43,952 nt of DNA, from assembly GCF_009208775.1 (NCBI RefSeq), contig NZ_CM018765.1:1-43952 (forward strand), given 5' to 3'. The notes beneath the pieces were generated by a model. That model was not told the origin of the DNA, did no database searches, and was given only the letters and a program-made list of their open reading frames with translations. Below, one piece after another: positions 23,151-31,121 of this stretch. A program made the position numbers and the translations under genes. This DNA is from Silvanigrella paludirubra (lineage in GTDB: Bacteria; Bdellovibrionota_B; Oligoflexia; Silvanigrellales; Silvanigrellaceae). The number at the start of each line of letters is the position of its first letter. Position 1 is the first letter of the stretch.

Positions 23151-23676
23151 ATTTGATATTTTCCTCTATTGAAATTTTGATCATCATTTCTTTTAAACTA
23201 GTTACTGTTAAAAGATTATTTGTTGGTATATATATTGTCTGACTCGTTGTATTTTCGCTTTCAGGAGCTCTATATAAGCTTACCCAATAAGCAGCATTTT
23301 TTAATACAAGCTGTTCTTTTGTAATGTGAAGCCACTCTTCTTTGTTTTCAGGAAGCATCAATAATATTACAATTTTTGGATTACCTGCAAATTCTGATCT
23401 TAATTTATCATATTGCTTAATGCCACGAAAACTATAAGCAATTTTATTATTAATTATTTCAAGCTGTTTTATTGTTGCTTTAAGCTGAATATCAACAGAA
23501 AAATCATATATTTTTGAATCGGGAGCAAGTTTATCACTATTTCTAATTGTAACATCAATTCCATGATTATCTTCTAATCGAGTGGGAAGAGAACAGGTAA
23601 AGCCTGCTAATGATGCTACAGCATGTAAATATATGTAACTTAATTCTGATTCAATATCTTTGGGGTTTATTGTCAT
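23137..23676 (-). CDS. DUF4365 (PD-(D/E)XK-like) nuclease-fold protein
   Basis: 179 residues. HGIDVTIRN (D41), FSVDIQLKAT (D62, Q64, K66) and the early glutamates E9/E11 reproduce the DUF4365 core, which follows the PD-(D/E)XK nuclease layout with Q-L-K in the last motif; EEWLHITKEQL and AAYWVSLY match the W/Y-rich back half. DUF4365 proteins often sit in defence islands as putative nucleases. It is the middle gene of a three-gene operon, 25 bp after the KorB-like gene and overlapping the next gene. Confidence 0.65.
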   Translation of the reverse strand: MTINPKDIESELSYIYLHAVASLAGFTCSLPTRLEDNHGIDVTIRNSDKLAPDSKIYDFSVDIQLKATIKQLEIINNKIAYSFRGIKQYDKLRSEFAGNPKIVILLMLPENKEEWLHITKEQLVLKNAAYWVSLYRAPESENTTSQTIYIPTNNLLTVTSLKEMMIKISIEENIKYEQL

Positions 23677-23701
23677 TATTTCTTATCTTTCATCCTTAAA
23701 A

Positions 23702-24286
23702 TCAAAATAAATTGGGTGTTACCATGTCGATAAAAGTATTTAAATCTTTTTTGTTTTTTAAATTAAACGTAACTTGGCTTTCCCCCGCTTCATTAAATGC
23801 GACACGACAGTGAAACCCAAGAGCTTCTTTAATTTGTTTTTCTGCTGTCATGGCTTCCACAATGTCTGTCGTAACACTCAGATTTGGAGGTGTTTTATCT
23901 TCAATTAAGGGAACAAGATTTTGTTTCTGTTTCTTTTTTTGCTTTTGCAGTGGTGAAGACTTTTTAGGGAATTTGGGTTTGCTCCCAACACCTTCTTTTA
24001 CCATGCGAAGAATTTCCGAGCGTACCAATTCAAATGAGTTTTTTTCGCATTGACTGCGTTTTGAAGCAAATCCATTGATTAAAGTACCACGAGTAAACAC
24101 TTCAGGATTTTGTTTTATAATTACTTTTAAATCCTCTGGAATACGTGCAAGCCAGATGGCACGGCTTACGACTTGCGAGTTCACATTATATTTTGTAGCA
24201 ATACTTTGGACAGGACTCCCAGAGAGAAGCTCCCTTCTCCAAACGATCCCTTTCTCCATAATTTGAACACCTGCACAACCCTTCAT
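23702..24286 (-). CDS. ParB/KorB-type HTH regulator lacking the ParB N-domain
   Basis: 194 residues. Residues 12-75 match the ParB/KorB helix-turn-helix region (IVWRRELLSGSPVQSIATKY, NVNSQVVSRAIWLARIPEDL, FTRGTLINGF). A basic linker (KKSSPLQKQKKKQKQN) and a C-terminal ParB-like dimerisation strand-helix (ESQVTFNLKNKKDLNTFIDM) follow. The nucleotide-binding ParB N-domain is absent. It leads the DUF4365 operon, so it may be its regulator or a DNA-binding subunit. The ATG at 24286 has AGGGAG upstream. Confidence 0.65.
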   Translation of the reverse strand: MKGCAGVQIMEKGIVWRRELLSGSPVQSIATKYNVNSQVVSRAIWLARIPEDLKVIIKQNPEVFTRGTLINGFASKRSQCEKNSFELVRSEILRMVKEGVGSKPKFPKKSSPLQKQKKKQKQNLVPLIEDKTPPNLSVTTDIVEAMTAEKQIKEALGFHCRVAFNEAGESQVTFNLKNKKDLNTFIDMVTPNLF

Positions 24287-24700
24287 CTTTCAACCACTCC
24301 CTAGAATTAAGATGGAACCAGCAAAATTATTTGGTGCTTACGAACATTCGAGCATCAATAAATGGTGTATTTGTCAGCCACTTTGGAAAAACCCCGAAAA
24401 TTCGAGTCTGCTAAAAGTCTTTTGCCCCTTTCATCATACAAAAAACCTATGGTATTACAAGAAAAGTATAAATTTTCTTTTTAAAATTTCCTTCTTCCTA
24501 TGATTTTTTCTTTAAAATTCAGTTTTTATTGTCCCATAATGTATATTATGCGACTTTGTCCCTTTTGTTGTGACAAAATTTTATCTGTATTCATTGTGGT
24601 GACACTTTGAATACATAGACAAGTATAATTTTACTTTGTATACATGAGTGTGACAAAATATTTTAAAATGTCCAAAAAGGCGTTTTTAAGGGGGGTATGG
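24287..24700. other. Divergent intergenic region with inverted repeats upstream of the recombinase
   Basis: 414 bp between the KorB-like gene and the recombinase start. The left 240 bp hold nothing I recognise. Between 24553 and 24660 there are inverted repeats, ACTTTGTC with GACAAAAT and GTATTCA (24587-24593) with TGAATAC (24608-24614), and repeated TGACAAAAT. This is a plausible operator or recombination site for the adjacent recombinase or the KorB-like protein. Confidence 0.4.
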
Positions 24701-25729
24701 ATGCCTGAAAATGAAAATTGCTCTAATTTAGAGCATGCCTTGATTCAAGTGAGAGGGTCTCCTAGTATCAACTTTGAAAAATACCCCCCTGAAATCGCCT
24801 TAAAATGCGCCCAATTTTTAGGCAGCTATGTCTCTGAAAATACAATTAAAAATTACGCCAGGCATTTAAGGTCTTTCTTTGAATTTTGCAGGGAAAAAAA
24901 CCAACCTATCTCTAAGCTCCTAGAAATACACAGGGATCATGTAGACGCTTATAAAAGGCTCCTAGTGGTGAAAAATCCTCCTGTCACGGTCTGTGCAAAA
25001 CTTGCTCCCGTTTTATCGTTCTTGAAGTTTGCTCACCAAGAAGGTTGGACGGATAAAAATGTTGGAGCTGCCATCAGGCTTCCAAGGGTTCAGAAACACA
25101 AGGGAAAAACAGAAGCCCTTTCGGAAGAAGAAATTGGTGGAATTTTAGAAACCCTTGAGAAATCTTATTTACTGGCAATGAATCCCTTGAAACAAAAAGA
25201 CCATTACAGGGCTTGGTTACGATTTATTGTGTTCAGCACTCTTTCGCATGTTGGAATGAGGGCAACTGAGCTTTGTTCCCTTAAAATCAAGGACTTCGAT
25301 CTGTCTGGCAAACTTCCGAGGCTCCACCTGAAAATAAAAGGGGGTGAACTTCATGCTCCTCTTATTAGCGACGAGTTAGCAAACTTACTTAAAAAATATG
25401 TTGTTACTTTAAGATCACTGCTAAAACCTGAAGATCCTCTTTTTACATTAAGCCCCTATTCGAAAAAGCCACTCTCACGGGATTATCTAGCTCGTTTAGT
25501 TACTACCATTGCAAGAGAAAATGGAATCACTAAAGAAATCAGTCCACACAGTTGTAGAGCCACAGTTGCAAGTCATTTGCACCGCAACGGCATCCCACTG
25601 TCTGAAATCCAGGATCTTTTAGGACACAAAAGCATGATGACAACCATGATGTATATAAGAAAAACAGATGAGGAAAAAGAAAGTGCAAGCCGCAAAGTAA
25701 AATACGCTAAAGGAACAAAGGGGGATTAA
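24701..25729 (+). CDS. Tyrosine recombinase (XerC/D-type)
   Basis: About 342 residues. An N-terminal SAM-like domain (ENTIKNYARHLRSFFEFCRE) precedes the catalytic domain: RATELCSLK near residue 187, SPHSCRATVASHLH (H and R), LLGHKSMMTT and the nucleophile in MMYIRK near 317. I start at ATG 24701, 5 bp after AAGGGGGG; an in-frame ATG at 24644 has no ribosome site. On a circular plasmid the likely job is resolving multimers or integrating a cassette. Its stop abuts the next start (TAAATG). No duplicated att site is evident. Confidence 0.88.
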   Translation: MPENENCSNLEHALIQVRGSPSINFEKYPPEIALKCAQFLGSYVSENTIKNYARHLRSFFEFCREKNQPISKLLEIHRDHVDAYKRLLVVKNPPVTVCAKLAPVLSFLKFAHQEGWTDKNVGAAIRLPRVQKHKGKTEALSEEEIGGILETLEKSYLLAMNPLKQKDHYRAWLRFIVFSTLSHVGMRATELCSLKIKDFDLSGKLPRLHLKIKGGELHAPLISDELANLLKKYVVTLRSLLKPEDPLFTLSPYSKKPLSRDYLARLVTTIARENGITKEISPHSCRATVASHLHRNGIPLSEIQDLLGHKSMMTTMMYIRKTDEEKESASRKVKYAKGTKGD

Positions 25730-26269
25730 ATGTGGGATAAAATTTGGGCATTTATACTTGATCATTGGGGTAAAATTACTGGAATTATTTCTTTTGCAAC
25801 CATCAACATTATTTACATTTATAACTGGTTTATGAAAAGAAGTATTAATCAAAGAGTGAATAGTTTTAAAAATGATAAAAGCCCTAATGGTGCACTAAAG
25901 CATTATCAATATGATTCTAAGGAAATTGCTGTATTAAATCATAGTAATTCTGATTTAGGGAATGACCCTGGTTTAAAAATTACTTTTTATGAATACAAAA
26001 ATGTTTTTTATAATAACAATAATAATCTTAGAATTAATAATGATTTTATACCAACTGGCCATTATTTATTTAAGCTTAGAAAAGATTCTATTGAATTAAT
26101 ATATATCGATTCTGGAAAAATAAAAAAGACATTGCTAACAATTCATAATGTTGTAGGAAGCATTCTAGCAGGGCCAGGAACTGATATATTTAATCATACA
26201 TTAACTCCAAATAGACGTAAATTTGAAGAATTACTTTCATGGAAAAATAAAAAAAAGGAAGATAAATAA
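25730..26269 (+). CDS. Membrane-anchored unrecognised protein
   Basis: 179 residues. One transmembrane helix near the N-terminus (ITGIISFATINIIYIYNWF) is followed by a positively charged stop-transfer (MKRSINQR) and an approximately 130-residue domain with alternating strands, probably cytoplasmic. Start and stop are directly joined to its neighbours (TAAATG before, TAATG after), so it is made with the recombinase and the coiled-coil protein. Function unknown. Confidence 0.6.
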   Translation: MWDKIWAFILDHWGKITGIISFATINIIYIYNWFMKRSINQRVNSFKNDKSPNGALKHYQYDSKEIAVLNHSNSDLGNDPGLKITFYEYKNVFYNNNNNLRINNDFIPTGHYLFKLRKDSIELIYIDSGKIKKTLLTIHNVVGSILAGPGTDIFNHTLTPNRRKFEELLSWKNKKKEDK

Positions 26270-27051
26270 TGACAACAGAAGAAACAAGCTCACTAAAAAT
26301 TGATCCAAGAATCCAGTTTCGTTGTACCTCTGTAGAGGAACGAGATTTTTTTCAAAATGAAATTAACCGCTCTGGAATGAAACCGCAACAATATTTTAAA
26401 GCAGCTGTAGAAGCTTTAAAAATGCAAGTTTTACCTGAAGAGAGCGAGCAAAAAAAAGCTCTTGCAGAGGTCGATATGCTTACTAACCGATTGAATCAAA
26501 TTAACCGCTCGCAGCTTATTATTGCTTTTGAAATGCAAGATCAAGCTAAAAAAGAGTTGCAGGAACTTAATTGCGAGAAAGAAGAGTTTGAGGAATATAA
26601 AAAGAATTTAGAAGTAAAATTAGGTGAAGAGTTTGAAGCCAATAGCAAAGACGTAGAGGTTAAATTTAATGCTGCTATTGCACTAAAAGAGGAACACCAA
26701 AAGCAAGAACTCGAAGTAAAAGAAAAGGAAATGCTTTCTCTAAGAGAAGGAATTGAAAATCAAGAAGCAAAGTATAATAAACTTTTAAACGATTATGTTG
26801 TTTTAAATAAACAATTTGATGATAAAAATAAGTTGAATATTGCTTACGAGGAAAGGGAGTTTGAAGCGAAAAAAAGGATCATGGTTCTTGAAGAAAAACT
26901 TAAAAAATATGATTTGATGTTTGATTCAACGAGAAAGCTTGAAATTGAAAATGCTGTCTTAAAAGCTCAAAATGAGAGTTTAAACCAGCAGATTTTAAAA
27001 CTTGAAAGTAAAGATATAAAAGTATCAGAAGAAAATACAGTACCAAATTGA
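26269..27051 (+). CDS. Coiled-coil protein, KfrA-like
   Basis: 260 residues. A small N-terminal domain (IDPRIQFRCTSVEERDFFQN, then MKPQQYFKAAVEAL) resembles a ribbon-helix-helix or KfrA-type DNA-binding head; residues 60-250 are an almost unbroken coiled coil rich in E, K, Q and L. KfrA-like plasmid proteins combine these parts and support stable maintenance. It starts in the stop of the membrane protein gene (TAATG). The assignment rests on architecture. Confidence 0.55.
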   Translation: MTTEETSSLKIDPRIQFRCTSVEERDFFQNEINRSGMKPQQYFKAAVEALKMQVLPEESEQKKALAEVDMLTNRLNQINRSQLIIAFEMQDQAKKELQELNCEKEEFEEYKKNLEVKLGEEFEANSKDVEVKFNAAIALKEEHQKQELEVKEKEMLSLREGIENQEAKYNKLLNDYVVLNKQFDDKNKLNIAYEEREFEAKKRIMVLEEKLKKYDLMFDSTRKLEIENAVLKAQNESLNQQILKLESKDIKVSEENTVPN

Positions 27052-27066
27052 CTTTATGGAATCTTT

Positions 27067-27426
27067 ATGAAATTGAATAAAAATGAAAAAATGGTTTTAA
27101 AAAAATATCTTGACTCTATCATAATTTGCATTTGTAGTTTTATTTCAGAAGATGAAATTAATAGATATATTGAAAGATCAAGTACAATTCCAGAGCTATT
27201 GGAACAGGTTTCAAATTCACTTAAAACTAAAGAATTGAATGGTTGGGATGTTCAGGATTTAACAGAAGAACAATTGAATGTTTTGACTATCATTTCAGAA
27301 CTTTATTTAAAACGGAATAAAAGCAAATATAAGACAATCGAAAAACCGAGTGAAATCTTTCTTTGGTTTTCAGGTTTACTTAAAATTTCACTATCTAAAT
27401 CAGATCTAAATATGAAAAAAATTTAG
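27067..27426 (+). CDS. Unrecognised 119-residue protein
   Basis: Mostly helical (KMVLKKYLDSIIICICSFIS, LTEEQLNVLTIISELYLKRN), no signal peptide, C-terminus basic. It follows the coiled-coil gene by 15 bp and is probably the last gene of the recombinase operon. Its 3' end overlaps that of the convergent gene by 4 bp. Function unknown. Confidence 0.5.
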   Translation: MKLNKNEKMVLKKYLDSIIICICSFISEDEINRYIERSSTIPELLEQVSNSLKTKELNGWDVQDLTEEQLNVLTIISELYLKRNKSKYKTIEKPSEIFLWFSGLLKISLSKSDLNMKKI

Positions 27427-28316
27427 ATAGTCGGAACCTCTGAAAAAACGCTAAAATATTTTATTTCCCTTTTTTCTTCCCATGCTTCATCTTCTTCTAC
27501 TAAATTATTATAGTGATATTTCATTACATTAATTGCTTTATATACTATATGGGTGGTTCGATTATAACCAGAATATCTGCCGTCTTTTAAAATGACTCTA
27601 AATATCTTTTTTATAACATTTCTGTTTACTGCATAGTTATGAAGATCATCCCCTCGTCCATTAAATTCACTAATGTAAAAAAATAAATTTCCAATTTGCT
27701 TATATGTTAGAATTTCATAAAGTTTTTTAAATGCTATAATTGCATTTATATCTTTAAAAAACGCAAGAAAATGACAATTATTCCCATTAGTATAATTCTC
27801 AATGAATTCAAAAAACTTATTTAAATTTTTATAGTCAATTATTTTGTACATGTTTCTTAAAATTTGAGCATATTCCTCATCATACATACAATCAAATTTG
27901 GAAATATATTTTAATCCATATTCTGCATTTTTATAACCAGTAATATATTTTGAAATTTCTTCTATTGAACGGCAACTTAATAGTCGTTCTGGTGCTAAAG
28001 AAAGCTCGTTTAATTCGTATCTTTTAGCTATTTTTTTTGCCCAAGAGGCATTCTCATCTTCAGTGTCTTTTATAGAAGGGTAAACCTGCTCAACCTCATT
28101 AATTATTTCACTTGAGTATAAATTATGATGAAAGTTTATATTATTTTGTAATTCATATCTTTCACTAAATAAGATGTAATATCTATTTAACGAATTTTTA
28201 ACAATATATTCATTTAGTTCTTTAAATTTCTCAGCCTTAATCAAATTAATAATTTGTTTGTATTGAAAACTTATTCCTGTGTTTGCTTTTAAGTCATTAT
28301 CTATTTTAATAGTCAT
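27423..28316 (-). CDS. Unrecognised protein, paralogue A of the pair behind virD4
   Basis: 297 residues, soluble, very A+T-rich. It is clearly related to the protein at 29228-30103: both open with I-DNDLK-N-G, carry (S/N)-x-x-H-x-LY, then PE-LL followed by EISKYIT, and share AQILRNMYKII near residue 150. The repeated helical signature suggests an alpha-helical repeat-like fold. It is the last of five minus-strand genes downstream of virD4. Function unknown; entry exclusion, a transferred effector or defence are all possible. Confidence 0.6.
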   Translation of the reverse strand: MTIKIDNDLKANTGISFQYKQIINLIKAEKFKELNEYIVKNSLNRYYILFSERYELQNNINFHHNLYSSEIINEVEQVYPSIKDTEDENASWAKKIAKRYELNELSLAPERLLSCRSIEEISKYITGYKNAEYGLKYISKFDCMYDEEYAQILRNMYKIIDYKNLNKFFEFIENYTNGNNCHFLAFFKDINAIIAFKKLYEILTYKQIGNLFFYISEFNGRGDDLHNYAVNRNVIKKIFRVILKDGRYSGYNRTTHIVYKAINVMKYHYNNLVEEDEAWEEKREIKYFSVFSEVPTI

Positions 28317-28347
28317 TTGTTAAACCTTTCTATCTAAAATTTGTTAT

Positions 28348-29205
28348 TCATTTAAAATACTTGAAATTACAGCCTATCATATCTAAAATGAGTGGATTAT
28401 ATGGATTATCTAAATATGACTTTTCTTCTTCTGTAAGAGTTTCTTTTTCAATTCTGTTGTTTATAATTTCAATAAATTCAATTGGAATTCTATAATCTAA
28501 TTTGTACTCATCAACTAAAAAAGATGCTCTCTCAAGAACATTAAAAATATCAATTAGTTTTTTATTTATAATATTATTTTTTGTTAATATCCCTTTTAAA
28601 TTCTCAAATTCTTCGACTAAAAAATATTTTTTATCTAGTAATTTTAACTTAATAGTTAGAATATCTCTTGTATATTTATCTTTGAAATATTCATATTCTT
28701 TAAATATCTCTTTATTTTTATCACAGTCTAAAATTTTTTTTAAAAATATTTTTCTTTGTTTTTGATTTATTTCTTTAATGTTTCCAAAACAAAATCCTTC
28801 TTCATTATCTTTTTTTTCTTTACCAAAATAATCACGCTTATATTCAAGTAAAACCGCATCTAAAACTAATTGTTTAGATTCGTAATTAAGCTTTTCAAAG
28901 TCACGGTTGATATATTCTAAATCATAATTTAATTTTAAAAAATTATGTGGATTGTAATGTGAATGTAGGATAAATTTATTTGCACATTCAGCATCAAAAT
29001 TGCCATATATTATTTTATTATTTAATAATTCAACTGCACTCAAAACTTCAAAGGCAGAATTAATTTCTCTTCCTATCGAATATTCAACGTGCTCAATTAA
29101 ATTACTAATTTTATTTTTATATAAACTTTTAACCTTACAAAGAGATAAATGGTGTTTTAATTCTCTAGAAATATCTTTATTTTGATTAATTTGTGAATAA
29201 GTCAT
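28348..29205 (-). CDS. Unrecognised protein between the two paralogues
   Basis: 285 residues from the ATG at 29205, which has AAGGAGGA upstream; an in-frame ATG at 29253 lies within the preceding gene and lacks a ribosome site. The sequence is helical and highly charged (YEYFKDKYTRDILTIKLKLL, DYRIPIEFIEIINNRIEKET), with no signal or membrane segment. It does not share the PE-LL or AQILRNMYKII signatures of its neighbours. Being sandwiched between two paralogues suggests a three-gene unit. Confidence 0.6.
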   Translation of the reverse strand: MTYSQINQNKDISRELKHHLSLCKVKSLYKNKISNLIEHVEYSIGREINSAFEVLSAVELLNNKIIYGNFDAECANKFILHSHYNPHNFLKLNYDLEYINRDFEKLNYESKQLVLDAVLLEYKRDYFGKEKKDNEEGFCFGNIKEINQKQRKIFLKKILDCDKNKEIFKEYEYFKDKYTRDILTIKLKLLDKKYFLVEEFENLKGILTKNNIINKKLIDIFNVLERASFLVDEYKLDYRIPIEFIEIINNRIEKETLTEEEKSYLDNPYNPLILDMIGCNFKYFK

Positions 29206-29227
29206 TGTTAAATCCTCCTTTAAGTAT

Positions 29228-30103
29228 TTATATCGCAAAGTAATAATATTCACCGATAACTTTAATATTATTTTTAATATTGTTATAGTTTATTCTTGAT
29301 CTATTTAACTCTATATTAAATAGATCATTAGTTCTTTTATGCTTATAATGTTCGCAATCGTTTAAAACACAGGAAAATAAATTAAATATATTTTCATTAA
29401 ATTCATATTCATGCTTTTTTATGTTATATTTATTCCATGACGATATATGAAACATAATCTCACATATTTCTTCTTTTTTCTTAAAAGAAAGCAATTTATT
29501 TAAAGCAATAATAAAATCTATATTCTCAAAATATGAAAGAAAATTTATAAAATTCAAATTACTTTTAATACTAAAAGACTTTATATAAATAAATAATTCA
29601 TCTAATATATTTTTTTCAATTATTTTATACATATTTCTCAGAATTTGTGCGCATTTGTAATTATACATACAATTTCCATAATCATTAAAAACATAAATAA
29701 GAGCAAATGATGTATCTTCAAAATTAGTAATATATTTTGATATTTCTTTTAAAGACTTTGCATTTAAAAGTCCTTCTGGTAGCAATGCAGAGTCATCTAA
29801 AATATATTTTGTATGAAATCCTTCAAATGTTTTGTCATTTGAGTGATAAATTATTTTTAACTCAGGATAGTGCAATTCCACTTCTGAAACATAAAAGTTA
29901 TTATATAAATAATGGTGAAAATATTTAGCTTGACTTATTTTAAATTTTTCAGAAACAATTTTATAACACTTATCTAAAGATTTTTGTTTCACAAATGTAT
30001 CTAATTCATCCATCTTATTATCAAAAATTAGTTGCTTTATATTATTGTATTCTCTACTCATTCCATTGTTACATTTTAAGTCATTATCAATTATTATTTC
30101 CAT
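29228..30103 (-). CDS. Unrecognised protein, paralogue B of the pair behind virD4
   Basis: 291 residues, ATG after AAAGGA. It shares with the 27423-28316 protein the opening IDNDLKCNNGMSREY, LLPEGLLNAKSLKEISKYIT and NYKCAQILRNMYKIIE, with divergent C-termini, so the pair arose by duplication and then diverged. CMY just before the AQILRNMYK block is conserved in both. Function unknown. Confidence 0.6.
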   Translation of the reverse strand: MEIIIDNDLKCNNGMSREYNNIKQLIFDNKMDELDTFVKQKSLDKCYKIVSEKFKISQAKYFHHYLYNNFYVSEVELHYPELKIIYHSNDKTFEGFHTKYILDDSALLPEGLLNAKSLKEISKYITNFEDTSFALIYVFNDYGNCMYNYKCAQILRNMYKIIEKNILDELFIYIKSFSIKSNLNFINFLSYFENIDFIIALNKLLSFKKKEEICEIMFHISSWNKYNIKKHEYEFNENIFNLFSCVLNDCEHYKHKRTNDLFNIELNRSRINYNNIKNNIKVIGEYYYFAI

Positions 30104-30124
30104 TTTAAAATCCTTTATTATTAT

Positions 30125-30643
30125 CTACCAAGGAGTTTCAGTAGAAAATTTTCTCCCATTACAATTATAAAGTATCTTAAATTCTTTGTTATTATAAAAT
30201 CTATTCTTTAAATGATAATTACAACTATTACATATATAAATGCACTTATAATCATAGCTACTTTCATTCATTCCTGAATCTGTTAATTGAAATTCATTAA
30301 GCATCAAAACATAATGTTCATTATCATGTTTATTCCCACATAAATTACAAATTGCTTTATACTTCCCTTTATTAGTAAGACTTTGTTTGTTAAAATTTAT
30401 TTCTTTTTCTAATATTGATAATGAAATTTTTTCCAAATTTGAACCGCAATCAATGCACAAAAAACAAATATCCTCTATATGACTAACTTCATGAGTATAT
30501 TTATCTCCAGCACAATACGAAAAATCAAATATTTTTGAATATGATTCAATTTCTTTATTACATGCAGCACAATATCCCCATCCAGATTCTTTTAATTTAG
30601 AACTATTTAAAGAACTAATATCATTTTCAGTTGAACAAAACAT
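30125..30643 (-). CDS. Cysteine-rich, zinc-ribbon-like protein
   Basis: 172 residues, ATG after GGAGG. Cysteine pairs occur in four groups: C25/C28 (YCAAC), C60/C63/C66 (CFLCIDC), C99/C102 (CNLCGNKH) and C134/C138/C141 (CIYICNSC), with histidines nearby. That arrangement fits two or more zinc ribbons and a cytoplasmic, nucleic-acid or protein-binding role. It sits second in the gene run behind virD4. Confidence 0.6.
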   Translation of the reverse strand: MFCSTENDISSLNSSKLKESGWGYCAACNKEIESYSKIFDFSYCAGDKYTHEVSHIEDICFLCIDCGSNLEKISLSILEKEINFNKQSLTNKGKYKAICNLCGNKHDNEHYVLMLNEFQLTDSGMNESSYDYKCIYICNSCNYHLKNRFYNNKEFKILYNCNGRKFSTETPW

Positions 30644-30672
30644 AAAAATAGAACCTCCATAGTTAATTAAAT

Positions 30673-31098
30673 TTAGCTAAAACAAAATATTGGGTGTTGA
30701 TAATTTTTAATTGCAAAGTCCATCCAGTATATGAACCAATCAATGATTTCAATACAAAATTTAGGGTATGCTTCTGTTAATGATTCAAGTTTTTTTTGCT
30801 TAAAAATTGTTAAATGATGTTTTGTTAATAAAGCTATGTTTGCTTCTTGGAATAGAGAATATTCATATATTCCATACTCACCAGCTTCATTTCTAATTTG
30901 TTCCTTACTAAAATATTTTCTTAGACCTGTAATTTCAATAAACTCATCCATTGTTCTATTACTCAAATTTATTTCATTTTTCCCTTCAATTGGGGCATTT
31001 TTATCAAATATTTCTTCAACATTAAAATTTATATAGGAACAACTTTCTGGGTCTTCTGGTAAAATTTTTAATTTTCCAATACCTATATTTATGCTCAT
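30673..31098 (-). CDS. Unrecognised 141-residue protein directly behind virD4
   Basis: ATG after GAGG, 23 bp downstream of the virD4 stop, so probably cotranscribed with it. Segments include TMDEFIEITGLRKYFSKEQI and a C-terminal aromatic helix (FCIEIIDWFIYWMDFAIKNY). No signal peptide. The closeness to the coupling protein makes a substrate-recruitment or transfer-related role possible, but nothing in the sequence shows it. Confidence 0.5.
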   Translation of the reverse strand: MSINIGIGKLKILPEDPESCSYINFNVEEIFDKNAPIEGKNEINLSNRTMDEFIEITGLRKYFSKEQIRNEAGEYGIYEYSLFQEANIALLTKHHLTIFKQKKLESLTEAYPKFCIEIIDWFIYWMDFAIKNYQHPIFCFS

Positions 31099-31121
31099 AC
31101 TAACCTCTTATTTACAAATGA

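Noticed and set aside
24701-25729. Recombinase as evidence of an integrated element
   Set aside because: No duplicated att sequences or tRNA gene were seen and the molecule is a closed circle with its own replicon.
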